Assembly (NCBI RefSeq): GCF_902703175.1
Contig: NZ_CACRYJ010000018.1
Span: 1-64,000, forward strand
DNA: 64,000 nt
Source: Occultella aeris
GTDB lineage: Bacteria > Actinomycetota > Actinomycetes > Actinomycetales > Beutenbergiaceae
Direction of reading: 5' to 3'
A model generated the notes under the pieces. It was not told the origin of the DNA. It worked only from the letters and a program-made list of their open reading frames with translations, and ran no database searches. Below are positions 1 through 8,547 of the stretch, one piece after another. Made by a program: the position numbers and the translations under genes. Within the stretch, counting starts at the first letter, position 1; every line of letters starts with the position of its first letter.

Positions 1-43
1 GGGCGTGGCGGGGCGTGGGGGCATCTCGGGTTGCGGACCGAAA

Positions 44-57
44 TGTATGCGCATACA
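44..57. promoter_or_regulatory. LacI-type operator palindrome
   Basis: TGTATGCGCATACA is a perfect 14-base palindrome with a central CpG, the usual form of LacI/GalR-family operators. It lies about 60 bases before the start of the sugar ABC operon. A LacI-type repressor responding to an imported sugar would fit. No LacI gene is in this window, but sequence before position 1 is not visible. Confidence 0.6.
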
Positions 58-119
58 GTCGAACCCGGCGGCTGGGTGCCCTCCCGCCACGTGACGATGA
101 AGACACGAAGGAGACCACC

Positions 120-1784
120 ATGCAACGCCGACGCAGGTCGCGCTGGCCACTGTTCGGATCGGCCCTCGGGGTGGCAGCGCTGCTGGCCACGAGTGCCTGC
201 ACCGTGGACGTGCCGACCGAGGACGACAACAACGACGGCGGCGGAGCGGACGGCACGTCGATGCTGCTCGCCGCGGACAACGGCTCACCCACGTTCGACC
301 GCAACTTCAACCCGTACTCGCCGGGCAAGCGGACCACCACCACGCTGATCTACGAGCCGCTGTTCGTCACGAACACCCTCGACGGCACCGAGACGCCGTT
401 CCTGGCCAGCGAGAAGGAGCAGCCGGACCCGGCCACTGTGATCTTCACCATCCGTGAGGACGTCACCTGGTCCGACGGCGAGGAGTTCACCCCGGACGAC
501 GTGGTGTTCACCTTCGACCTGCTGAAGGAGTTCCCCGCCCTGGACACGAACGGGGTCTGGGCCCTGATCGAGTCCATCGAGGTGGACGGCCAGGACGTGG
601 TCATCCACCTCACCGGCGACAACGTGCCCGCCGCGGCGATCATCCAGAAGACGATCATCGTCCCGGAGCACCTGTGGGCCGACGTCGAGGATCCCACCAC
701 CTTCACGAATGAGGATCCGGTCGGCACCGGGCCCTACGCGCTCGGCGAGTTCACCCCGAACGAGTACACCCTCGAGCGCAACGAGGACTACTGGCAGGTC
801 GAGAACGTGGCCGCGCAGGAACTGATCCTGCCCGCCTCGAACACCCAACTGGACGTCGTCAACAACGGTTACGACTGGGCCTACGCGTTCATGTCCGACG
901 TCGAGAACACCTGGGTCGCCGCGGCGGAGGGCAACACGTTCTGGTTCCCGCCGGGCGGCACCATCGCCCTGTTCCCGAACCTCACCATGGCGCCGTTCGA
1001 CAACCCGGAGTTCCGGCTCGGCCTCTCCGCCGCCCTGGACCGGGAGCGGATCGCCGAGGTCGCCGAGGAGGGCTATGTGGACGCGGCCGGGATGTCCGGC
1101 CTGCTGCTGCCGAACCAGGAGGCCTTCCTGAACCCGGACCTGCCCGACGGCGGTGCCGTCGCCCAGGACGTCGATGCGGCCGTGTCGCACTTCGAGGCCG
1201 CCGGGTACACGATGTCCGGCGACCAGCTCGTCGACTCCGCCGGCACGCCCCTCGCGCTGACCCTGACCACCCCGAACGGGTGGACGGACTGGCTGCGCGG
1301 AGCCACCGAGGTGCAGACCCAGCTCGCCGCGGTCGGCATCGAGGTCACCCTCAACCAGCCCCAGCCGGCCGCATACCAGCAGGAGCTCCAGAACGGGAAC
1401 TTCCAGCTCTCGATGGGCTCCTTCGGTGGCACCGGCTCGATCTACGAGGACTACAACCGGCTCCTCTCGAGCGAGTTCCTGCAGCCCGTCGGCACCACCA
1501 CCACGGCGAACTTCCAGCGCTACTCCGACCCGGACACCGACGCCCTGCTCGCCGAGCTCCGCGTCACCCTGGACGAGGACCGGCAGCTGGAGATCGCGTA
1601 CGAGTTGCAGACCGTCATGTTCGAGCAGGCGCCGGTGATCTCAATGTTCTACGGCGGTCTGTGGGGCCTGTTCAGTGAGGCGAACTTCACCGGCTGGCCC
1701 AGCGCGGAGGACCCGTACGCCTCGCCGGCAACCTGGGACGCGAATCCGCTCCTGGTGCTGACGAACATCGAAGCCGCGGGCTGA
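120..1784 (+). CDS. ABC transporter substrate-binding lipoprotein, family 5
   Basis: Extracellular solute-binding protein of the SBP_bac_5 (dipeptide/oligosaccharide) family, 554 aa. The N-terminus has an Arg-rich stretch, a hydrophobic helix and a lipobox LLATSAC with the lipidated cysteine at residue 27, so it should be tethered outside the membrane. The ATG at 120 is chosen because GAAGGAGA lies just upstream; an in-frame start at 15 has no such site and would bury the signal sequence. It is followed by two permeases, a double ATPase and two glycoside hydrolases. Family 5 receptors bind either peptides or beta-linked oligosaccharides; the neighbours favour a gluco-oligosaccharide ligand (inference). 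A LacI-type palindrome upstream suggests sugar control. Confidence 0.88.
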   Translation: MQRRRRSRWPLFGSALGVAALLATSACTVDVPTEDDNNDGGGADGTSMLLAADNGSPTFDRNFNPYSPGKRTTTTLIYEPLFVTNTLDGTETPFLASEKEQPDPATVIFTIREDVTWSDGEEFTPDDVVFTFDLLKEFPALDTNGVWALIESIEVDGQDVVIHLTGDNVPAAAIIQKTIIVPEHLWADVEDPTTFTNEDPVGTGPYALGEFTPNEYTLERNEDYWQVENVAAQELILPASNTQLDVVNNGYDWAYAFMSDVENTWVAAAEGNTFWFPPGGTIALFPNLTMAPFDNPEFRLGLSAALDRERIAEVAEEGYVDAAGMSGLLLPNQEAFLNPDLPDGGAVAQDVDAAVSHFEAAGYTMSGDQLVDSAGTPLALTLTTPNGWTDWLRGATEVQTQLAAVGIEVTLNQPQPAAYQQELQNGNFQLSMGSFGGTGSIYEDYNRLLSSEFLQPVGTTTTANFQRYSDPDTDALLAELRVTLDEDRQLEIAYELQTVMFEQAPVISMFYGGLWGLFSEANFTGWPSAEDPYASPATWDANPLLVLTNIEAAG

Positions 1785-1917
1785 CCCAGGTCCCGATCGG
1801 ATGCGGTCCCCGGACGCCCCGCCACCGGGGCCCGCATCCGCCCAGCCGACCACGCCCCGAGCCGGGGGCGACCCGCAGCACCCACGCTCCGCCGTCGACC
1901 ACCGAAGGAGGTGACCC

Positions 1918-2898
1918 ATGCGCTACGTGCTCCGCAAGATCGGCCTGCTCCTGCTGACCCTGTGGGCGGCAGTGACCCTGAACTTCTTCCTGCCCCGGAT
2001 GATGCCCGGCTCGCCCACCGACGCCGCGATCGCGAAGCTCGCGCAGAACGGCCCGGTCAGCCCTGCCACCCGCGCCGCGATCGAGGCGCAGCTCGGGGTC
2101 CCGACCGGCAACATCTGGGACCAGTACGTCACCTACCTCGGCAACATGCTCACCCTGGACTTCGGTGTCTCGTACACGTTCTTCCCGCAGTCCGTCTCCG
2201 ACCTGGTGCTCACCGCGCTGCCGTGGACGCTGGTGATGGTCGGCGTGGTGACGATCGTCGCGTTCGTGCTAGGGACCCTGCTCGGCGTGCTCGCCGCCTG
2301 GAAGCGGGGCACGTTCCTGGACTCGCTGCCGACCCTGACCGGAACGTTCACCTCCGCGTTCCCGTACTTCTGGACGGCGCTGCTGCTGCTGTTCTTCCTC
2401 GGCTACGTGCTGCAGTGGTTCCCGACGTCGGGCGCCTACTCCGCGCGGGCCACCCCGAACCTGTCGCTGGAGTTCATCGCCGACGCCGCCTACCACGCGG
2501 TGCTGCCGGCCGTGACGATCCTGATCACCTCCCTCGGCGGGTGGATCCTCGGCATGCGCAACACGATGATCAACACGCTCGGCGACGACTACGTGACCTT
2601 CGCCGAGGCGAACGGGCTCCAGCCCAAGGCCGTGGCGCTCAAGTACGCGGCCCGGAACGCGATCCTGCCGAATCTGACCGGATTCGGGCTCGCCCTCGGT
2701 GGTGTCGTCGGTGGGTCCCTGCTCGTGGAGCGCGTGTTCAACTACCCCGGCGTCGGGTACCTGCTCTACAACGCGGTCACGAACCAGGACTTCCCACTGA
2801 TGCAGGCACTGTTCCTGATGATCACCGTCAGCGTGCTCGTCGCGAACTTCATCGTCGACGTGCTCTACGGCTACCTGGACCCGAGGACGAGGCGATGA
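1918..2898 (+). CDS. ABC transporter permease (DppB/OppB type)
   Basis: Inner-membrane permease of the BPD_transp_1 family, 326 aa. An N-terminal membrane helix starting RYVLRKIGLLLLTLW is followed by a periplasmic-type loop and five further hydrophobic segments. The EAA loop is visible around FAEANGLQPKAVALKYAARNAILP. A strong AAGGAGGTG lies 6 bases before the ATG. The 133 bases between the binding-protein gene and this start hold no gene. The 3' end overlaps the next permease by ATGA, which implies translational coupling. It forms the heteromeric channel with that next permease. Confidence 0.9.
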   Translation: MRYVLRKIGLLLLTLWAAVTLNFFLPRMMPGSPTDAAIAKLAQNGPVSPATRAAIEAQLGVPTGNIWDQYVTYLGNMLTLDFGVSYTFFPQSVSDLVLTALPWTLVMVGVVTIVAFVLGTLLGVLAAWKRGTFLDSLPTLTGTFTSAFPYFWTALLLLFFLGYVLQWFPTSGAYSARATPNLSLEFIADAAYHAVLPAVTILITSLGGWILGMRNTMINTLGDDYVTFAEANGLQPKAVALKYAARNAILPNLTGFGLALGGVVGGSLLVERVFNYPGVGYLLYNAVTNQDFPLMQALFLMITVSVLVANFIVDVLYGYLDPRTRR

Positions 2899-3887
2899 CC
2901 GAGAAGGAGGCCACCGCCCGCGGCGAGGCACCGCAGCCGACGCAACCTTCGCCGTCGGGCCGGCAGAACGCGAACGACGCGGTCGACGGCGGGGGCAGGG
3001 TCGCGCAGGTCGCCGCACCGGCGAGCCCGTTCACCGTGCTCGGCCGTGCGGCCGGGACGATCTGGTCGGTGCCGAAGGCACGGGTCGGGCTGATCCTGCT
3101 CGCCGTGTTCCTGCTGGCCGCCGTGTTCGCGCCGCTGCTCGCGCCGTACGCCCCGACCGACAACTCCTTCGGCCGCGCCGAGGGCGGCAGCGCGGCGCAC
3201 CCGCTCGGCACCACGACCGCGGGTGAGGACGTGCTCTCGCAACTGATCTACGGGTCCCGGGTGTCGGTGCTGGTGGGGTTCGTGGCGGGCTTCGGGGCCA
3301 CCCTGATCGCGGTGCTGCTCGGGATGTCCTGGGGGTACACGCGCGGGTTCGCGGCGGACGTCATCAACTTCTTCGTGAACTTGTTCCTGGTCATCCCCGG
3401 GCTGCCCCTGATGATCGTGCTGGCCGCCTACCTGCAGGGCGGCGGGCTGGCGATGATCATCTTCGTCGTGGTGATCACCGGCTGGGCGTGGGGCGCGCGG
3501 GTGCTGCGCTCGCAGACCCAGTCACTGCGCAGCCGCGACTTCATCACCGCCGCGCAGTTCAGCGGCGAGTCCTCGTTCCGGATCGTGTTCCGGGAGATCC
3601 TGCCGAACATGACCTCCCTGATCACCGGGAGCTTCTTCGGGGCAGCCACCGCGGCCATCCTCGCCGAGTCGGGCCTGTCCTTCCTCGGCCTGGGCAACAC
3701 GGCGATGGTCAGTTGGGGCTCGATGCTGTTCTGGGCGCAGAACTCCAACGCGATCCTCACCGGGCAGTGGGTGCTGTTGTTCGCGCCCGGGCTGTGCATC
3801 GCGCTGCTGGCCACCTCCCTGACGCTGATCAACTTCGGGGTGGACGGGCTGTCCAACCCGCGCCTGAGGGAGGGCAAGGGCCGATGA
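2895..3887 (+). CDS. ABC transporter permease (DppC/OppC type)
   Basis: Second permease, 330 aa, of the DppC/OppC type. A roughly 50-residue hydrophilic N-terminal tail precedes the first membrane helix (VGLILLAVFLLAAVFAPLLAPYAP). The EAA region reads FITAAQFSGESSFRIVFREILPN. The ATG overlaps the stop of the first permease, and its own stop overlaps the ATPase start by ATGA, so the three are coupled. In-frame coding extends upstream of 2895 but only as the shadow of the first permease. Substrate is inferred from the neighbouring glycosidases, not from this protein. Confidence 0.88.
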   Translation: MTEKEATARGEAPQPTQPSPSGRQNANDAVDGGGRVAQVAAPASPFTVLGRAAGTIWSVPKARVGLILLAVFLLAAVFAPLLAPYAPTDNSFGRAEGGSAAHPLGTTTAGEDVLSQLIYGSRVSVLVGFVAGFGATLIAVLLGMSWGYTRGFAADVINFFVNLFLVIPGLPLMIVLAAYLQGGGLAMIIFVVVITGWAWGARVLRSQTQSLRSRDFITAAQFSGESSFRIVFREILPNMTSLITGSFFGAATAAILAESGLSFLGLGNTAMVSWGSMLFWAQNSNAILTGQWVLLFAPGLCIALLATSLTLINFGVDGLSNPRLREGKGR

Positions 3888-5584
3888 CGCTGCTCGACGT
3901 GCAGGACCTTTCCATCGTCTACGAACCCCGAGGTGCCGAACCGGTCACCGCCGTGCGGGGCGCCACGTTCAGCCTGGAGCAGGGCGAGTTCATCGGGCTC
4001 GTCGGCGAGTCCGGGTCGGGCAAGTCGACCCTCGGTTTCGCGCTCACCGGGCTCGCGAAGGCGCCGGCCCGGATCAGCTCCGGACGGATCACGTTCGACG
4101 GCACCGACATCGCCCACCTCGACGGTGAGGACCTGCGCCGCCAGCGCCGCGGCGGGTTCGCGATGGTGCTCCAGTCCGGCATGAACGCACTGAACCCGGT
4201 GCGCACCATCGGCAACCACTTCGCGGACATCTTCGCGGCGCACGAGCACGTACCGCGGGCCCGGCGCCGGGAGCGCGCGGTCGAACTCGTGGAGAAGGTC
4301 AAGTTGCCCGCCTCGGTGCTCGACCGGTACCCGGGCGAGCTCTCCGGGGGCATGCGGCAGCGCGTCGCGATCGCGCTCGCGATGTCCCTGGACCCGCGGC
4401 TGCTGGTCTTCGACGAGCCCACCACCGCCCTGGACGTCCTCGTCCAGCGGGCCGTGATGGGGACGATCATCGAGCTGCAGCGGGAGGAGAACTTCACCGC
4501 GATCCTGGTCAGTCACGACCTCGGCGTGGTCCTGGAGTCCACGGCGCGGGTGCTGGTGATGCACGAGGGCGTCATCGTCGAGGACGGCCCGGCGGCCCAG
4601 ATCCTGCAGGACCCACAGGACGACTACACGAAGATGCTGCTCAGCCACTACGCGGACCCGCGCGCCGAGGTCGTCGAACTGCCGGGGCTGCGCGTGGCCG
4701 GTTCGCAGATCAGCACCACCGGCGAACCGCCGGCAGCGATCGGGACGGACGCTGCGCCGTCGGGCGGTGCGAAGGCCCGGACCGGACGCACCCGCGAGGC
4801 CGTGGTGCTCGAGGGCGTCGGCAAGGTCTACCCGCCGCCGCGCCGCGGCGAGGATCCGGTGGTCGCCGTCGACGACGTCTCGTTCACGATCGAGCCCGGC
4901 GACGCGCTGGCGCTGGTCGGCGCGAGCGGGTCCGGGAAGTCGACCATCGCGAAGCTGATCACCGGGGTCGAACGGCCCACGGCCGGCACCGTGCGCCTGG
5001 GCGGGACCGACGTCGGGTCGCTGCGCCGCGGCGGGCTGCGCCGGCTCCGCCGCGACGTGCAGATGGTCTTCCAGGACCCGTACTCGGCGCTGAACCCGCT
5101 GCACAGCGTCGAGTACGCGCTGATGCGGCCGGTCGTGAACTTCGGCGGGCTGCGTGGGCTGCAGGCCCGACGGCGGGTGCTGGAGCTGCTGGACATCGTC
5201 GGCCTGGCGCCGGTGGAACAGTTCGCGGCGAAACTGCCGCACCAGCTCTCGGGTGGGCAGCGTCAGCGCGTCGTGATCGCGCGCGCCCTGGCCTGCGATC
5301 CGCAGGTGATCATCGCCGACGAGCCGGTCTCGATGCTGGACGTGTCCCTGCGCGCCGGGGTGCTCGCGCTGATCGAGGGCCTTCGTGAGCAGTGGGGCGT
5401 GAGCCTGCTGTTCATCACCCACGACCTGCTCAGCGCGCGCCTGGTCACGGACAAGATCCTCGTGCTCAACCGCGGCCGCGTGGTCGAACGCGGTGAGACC
5501 GCCCAGGTGCTGCGGTTCCCGGAGGACGCCTACACCGTCGAACTGCTCGACGCCGTACCGCAGCCCGGCCGGGCCGCCGACTGA
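3884..5584 (+). CDS. Fused double ABC transporter ATPase (DppD-DppF like)
   Basis: One 566-residue polypeptide carrying two nucleotide-binding domains, equivalent to DppD and DppF. Domain 1 (about 1-270) has Walker A GESGSGKS, signature LSGGMRQRV and Walker B LLVFDEP. Domain 2 (about 305-566) has GASGSGKS, LSGGQRQRV and VIIADEP. A linker of roughly 40 residues rich in Gly/Ala/Pro separates them. Each half ends with the oligopeptide-type C-terminal extension. It energises import through the two upstream permeases and overlaps the second by ATGA. Fused ATPases of this kind are common in actinobacterial oligosaccharide and peptide importers. Confidence 0.9.
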   Translation: MTLLDVQDLSIVYEPRGAEPVTAVRGATFSLEQGEFIGLVGESGSGKSTLGFALTGLAKAPARISSGRITFDGTDIAHLDGEDLRRQRRGGFAMVLQSGMNALNPVRTIGNHFADIFAAHEHVPRARRRERAVELVEKVKLPASVLDRYPGELSGGMRQRVAIALAMSLDPRLLVFDEPTTALDVLVQRAVMGTIIELQREENFTAILVSHDLGVVLESTARVLVMHEGVIVEDGPAAQILQDPQDDYTKMLLSHYADPRAEVVELPGLRVAGSQISTTGEPPAAIGTDAAPSGGAKARTGRTREAVVLEGVGKVYPPPRRGEDPVVAVDDVSFTIEPGDALALVGASGSGKSTIAKLITGVERPTAGTVRLGGTDVGSLRRGGLRRLRRDVQMVFQDPYSALNPLHSVEYALMRPVVNFGGLRGLQARRRVLELLDIVGLAPVEQFAAKLPHQLSGGQRQRVVIARALACDPQVIIADEPVSMLDVSLRAGVLALIEGLREQWGVSLLFITHDLLSARLVTDKILVLNRGRVVERGETAQVLRFPEDAYTVELLDAVPQPGRAAD

Positions 5585-5619
5585 CCCGTGCCACCCGTCG
5601 ATCCTGGAGGCCGAAGATC

Positions 5620-6852
5620 ATGACCGCAGCCGAAACCACCCAGCCGCTGGTGTTCCCGGACGGGTTCCGCTGGGGTGCGGCCACGGCCGCCCACCAGATC
5701 GAGGGCAACAACATCAACAACGACTGGTGGCCGCGCGAGCATGCCCCGGGCACCTCGATCGCCGAACCCAGTGGGGACGCGTGCGACTCCTACCACCGCT
5801 ACGGCGAGGACATCACGCTGCTCGCCGAGCTCGGCCTGGACACCTACCGGTTCTCGATCGAGTGGAGCCGCATCGAACCCGAGGAGGGGTTCGTCTCCCG
5901 CGCCGAGATCGCCCACTACCGGCGCATGGTCGAGGCCTGCCAGGCGGCCGGGCTGACCCCGATGGTCTCGTTGATGCACTTCACCGTGCCGCGCTGGTTC
6001 GCCGATGACGGCGGGTGGCGCTCGGCGAAGGCGGTGGACCGGTTCCGCCGGTTCACCGAGCTGGCGCTGCCGGTCGTGGCCGACGGCGTCCCGTGGGTGT
6101 GCACGATCAACGAACCGAACATCGCGGCCATGATCGCCGGCGGTGAGGACCCGGCGAACCTGGTCGCCTACGGACTGCCGGCGCCCGACCTGGCCGTCGC
6201 GGACACGTTGCTGGCCTGTCACCGGGCCGCCCGGGAGGTGCTCGCCGAGCACACGTCGGTCGCCTCCGGGTGGACCGTGGCGACCCAGGCGTTCCAGCCC
6301 GAGCCGGGCTGTGAGGACGTCGCCCGCGAGTACGGCCACCAGCGTGACGACTGGTACCTCGAGGCCGTCCGCGGCGACGACTGGGTGGGCGTTCAGGCCT
6401 ACACCCGCACCATCATCGGACCGGACGGTCCCCGCCAGGTGCCCGACGGCGTCGAGACGACCCTGACCGGGTGGGAGTACTACCCGCCCGCGCTCGAGAT
6501 CGGGGTCCGCTCCGCCTGGGAGCTGACCGGCGGGGTGCCGGTGTTCGTCACCGAGAACGGCATCGCCACCGCCGACGACACCCGCCGCATCGACTACACC
6601 GCCGGCGCGCTCGCCGGCCTGCACGCCGCCATTGCCGACGGCGTCGACGTCTGGGGCTACCTGCACTGGAGCGCCCTCGACAACTACGAGTGGGCCAGCG
6701 GGTTCCGGCCCACGTTCGGGCTCATCGGGGTGGATCGTCAGACGTTCGAGCGCACCCCGAAGCCGAGCGCCGCCTGGCTGGGGGAGGTGGCCCGCACCAA
6801 CACCCTGAGGATCCCGCATCACCTTGGCATCGAGATGGGAGAGAACGCATGA
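5620..6852 (+). CDS. GH1 family beta-glucosidase, cytosolic
   Basis: Retaining beta-glucosidase of glycoside hydrolase family 1, 410 aa, slightly short for the family. The acid/base glutamate is E165 in TINEPN and the nucleophile is E312 in VTENG. The substrate-pocket motif GFRWGAATAAHQIEG is near the N-terminus. There is no signal peptide, so it should act on imported beta-glucosides. The gene lies 35 bases after the ATPase with CTGGAGG upstream of the ATG, and its stop overlaps the next hydrolase start by ATGA. It most likely finishes hydrolysis of the oligosaccharide brought in by the transporter to glucose. Confidence 0.9.
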   Translation: MTAAETTQPLVFPDGFRWGAATAAHQIEGNNINNDWWPREHAPGTSIAEPSGDACDSYHRYGEDITLLAELGLDTYRFSIEWSRIEPEEGFVSRAEIAHYRRMVEACQAAGLTPMVSLMHFTVPRWFADDGGWRSAKAVDRFRRFTELALPVVADGVPWVCTINEPNIAAMIAGGEDPANLVAYGLPAPDLAVADTLLACHRAAREVLAEHTSVASGWTVATQAFQPEPGCEDVAREYGHQRDDWYLEAVRGDDWVGVQAYTRTIIGPDGPRQVPDGVETTLTGWEYYPPALEIGVRSAWELTGGVPVFVTENGIATADDTRRIDYTAGALAGLHAAIADGVDVWGYLHWSALDNYEWASGFRPTFGLIGVDRQTFERTPKPSAAWLGEVARTNTLRIPHHLGIEMGENA

Positions 6853-8444
6853 GAAAGCGACTTGTCGCCGCCGTCACCGGCGCGCTCCTCGCGGCCGCGC
6901 CAGCGGCCGTCGCCACAGCTGCCCCGCTACCGACCGGACCGACCGGACCGACGGGACCTGCGCCGTCGGGCATCAATGCCGACCTGACCCGCGCGGACCG
7001 ACAGGAGCTGCGCCGCTGGGCCGCGGACACCTGGGCCTCGTTCGAGGCCATGACCGATGAGACCACCGGCCTGCCGGCGGACAACATCGAGGGTGATCTC
7101 GACCCTGCGACCCGCTCCGGGTACACGTCGCCGACGAACATCGGCGCGTACCTGTGGAGCACCGTCGCGGCCCGGGACATCGGCCTGATCTCCCGCACCG
7201 AAGCGCGCGAGCGGATGGCGCTCACCCTCGACACGCTCGCCGGGATGGAGCGCCACGAGCCCAGCGGCATGTTCTACAACTGGTACGACGAGGCCACCGG
7301 CGCCAAACTCGTCGAGTTCCCCGGCAGCGGTGAGGTGATCCACCCGTTCGTGTCCACGGTGGACAACGGCTGGTTCGCCGCCGCGCTGATGGTGGTCCGC
7401 AGCGCCGAGCCGCGGCTGCGAGCCCAGGCGCAGGACCTCCTGGACGGGATGAACTTCGCGTTCTTCCACAACCAGGACGCGCGCGGCGGAGACCTGCCCG
7501 GCTGGAACCGGGGCGGGTTCTGGGTCGATGAGCCCCCGGCCGAGCAGTGCAACGTGCCCGGCAACTACGGCGACCCGGCCGGTGCGCCGCTCTACTACAC
7601 GTGCCACCACTACGACCTGCTGAACTCCGAGACCCGGATCGCGGTCTACGTCGGCATCGCGCTCGGCCAGATCCCGCAGGAGGCGTACTACTCGCTGTGG
7701 CGCACGTTCCCGGACACCTGCGACTGGGACTGGGCGGAGCAACAGCCGATCGGGACCACCCGCAGCTACCTCGGCATCGACGTCTACGAGGGCACGTTCG
7801 CCTACGAGGACCTGCACATGGTGCCCACCTGGGGCGGGTCCATGTTCGAGGAGCTGATGCCGGACCTGTTCGTCCCCGAGCAGCGCTGGGCACCGGACAG
7901 CTGGGGCGCCAACCACCCGCTCGCGGTGCAGGCGCACATCCGGCACGGGCTGGACGAGGCCGGCTACGGGTACTGGGGCTTCTCGCCCGCGTCGAACCCG
8001 TTCGGTGGGTACAACGCCTACGGCGTGGACGTGATCGGGATGCAGTCCGACGGCTACTTCTCCGACATCGAGGGCACCGACGTTGACGGCGGCTTCGGCG
8101 ACTGCCGGGAGGGCACCAACCCCGAGCCGGAGTTCGGCGACGGCGTGGTCACCCCGCACGCGGCCTTCCTCGCGATCCCGTACGCGCCCCGGGAGGCGGT
8201 CGACAACCTCGCCGGCATCGAGGACGAGCTCGGTGCCTACGGGCCGGGCGGGTTCTACGACTCCGTCGCCGTGAGCGGGACCGCCGCCGAGCGGTACCTC
8301 TCGCTCGACCAGGGCATGATCCTGGGCGCCCTCGGCAACGTGCTCGGTCACGACGCCCTGCACCGGTACTTCGCCCGCGGCGAGGTGGCGCACGTGATCC
8401 GGCCCCTGATCGGGATGGAGGAGTTCTCCTCAGGGGTGTTCTGA
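6849..8444 (+). CDS. Secreted glucoamylase-like hydrolase, GH144-like
   Basis: 531-residue exported protein. Residues 1-25 form a signal peptide (MRKRLVAAVTGALLAAAP, then ATAA). A short GPTGPTGP stretch follows, then an all-helical (alpha/alpha)6-barrel type domain of the Glycoamylase family (Pfam PF10091, which includes GH144 endo-beta-1,2-glucanases). Recognisable blocks are TSPTNIGAYLWSTVAARDIGL, STVDNGWFAAALM and GSMFEELMPDLFV, plus the closing GMILGALGNVL region. The ATG overlaps the GH1 stop. Context suggests it cuts an extracellular beta-glucan, with fragments taken up by the ABC system. The beta-1,2 specificity is inferred from family membership and not proven by the sequence. Confidence 0.75.
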   Translation: MRKRLVAAVTGALLAAAPAAVATAAPLPTGPTGPTGPAPSGINADLTRADRQELRRWAADTWASFEAMTDETTGLPADNIEGDLDPATRSGYTSPTNIGAYLWSTVAARDIGLISRTEARERMALTLDTLAGMERHEPSGMFYNWYDEATGAKLVEFPGSGEVIHPFVSTVDNGWFAAALMVVRSAEPRLRAQAQDLLDGMNFAFFHNQDARGGDLPGWNRGGFWVDEPPAEQCNVPGNYGDPAGAPLYYTCHHYDLLNSETRIAVYVGIALGQIPQEAYYSLWRTFPDTCDWDWAEQQPIGTTRSYLGIDVYEGTFAYEDLHMVPTWGGSMFEELMPDLFVPEQRWAPDSWGANHPLAVQAHIRHGLDEAGYGYWGFSPASNPFGGYNAYGVDVIGMQSDGYFSDIEGTDVDGGFGDCREGTNPEPEFGDGVVTPHAAFLAIPYAPREAVDNLAGIEDELGAYGPGGFYDSVAVSGTAAERYLSLDQGMILGALGNVLGHDALHRYFARGEVAHVIRPLIGMEEFSSGVF

Positions 8445-8458
8445 GCCGCCGAGCGCGG

Positions 8459-8496
8459 CATTGTTGGTCCCTCGAGTGACGTTGGGGCCAACGATG
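8459..8496. terminator. Possible bidirectional terminator hairpin
   Basis: CATTGTTGG at 8459-8467 and CCAACGATG at 8488-8496 pair over 9 bases with one G-U, across a 20-base loop that can itself fold. It sits between two convergent genes. There is no T-run, so the call rests on position and pairing only. Confidence 0.35.
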
Positions 8497-8547
8497 TCGC
8501 GTTCGCGGGTGACTCGGCGGGGCGCGGTCATGCCCGACGGCGGGGGC

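Noticed and set aside
3428-5422. 664-codon open frame on the minus strand
   Set aside because: It runs antisense through the permease and the double ATPase, which have clear motifs. Its composition (His/Arg/Asp-rich, no domain) is that of a high-GC shadow frame.
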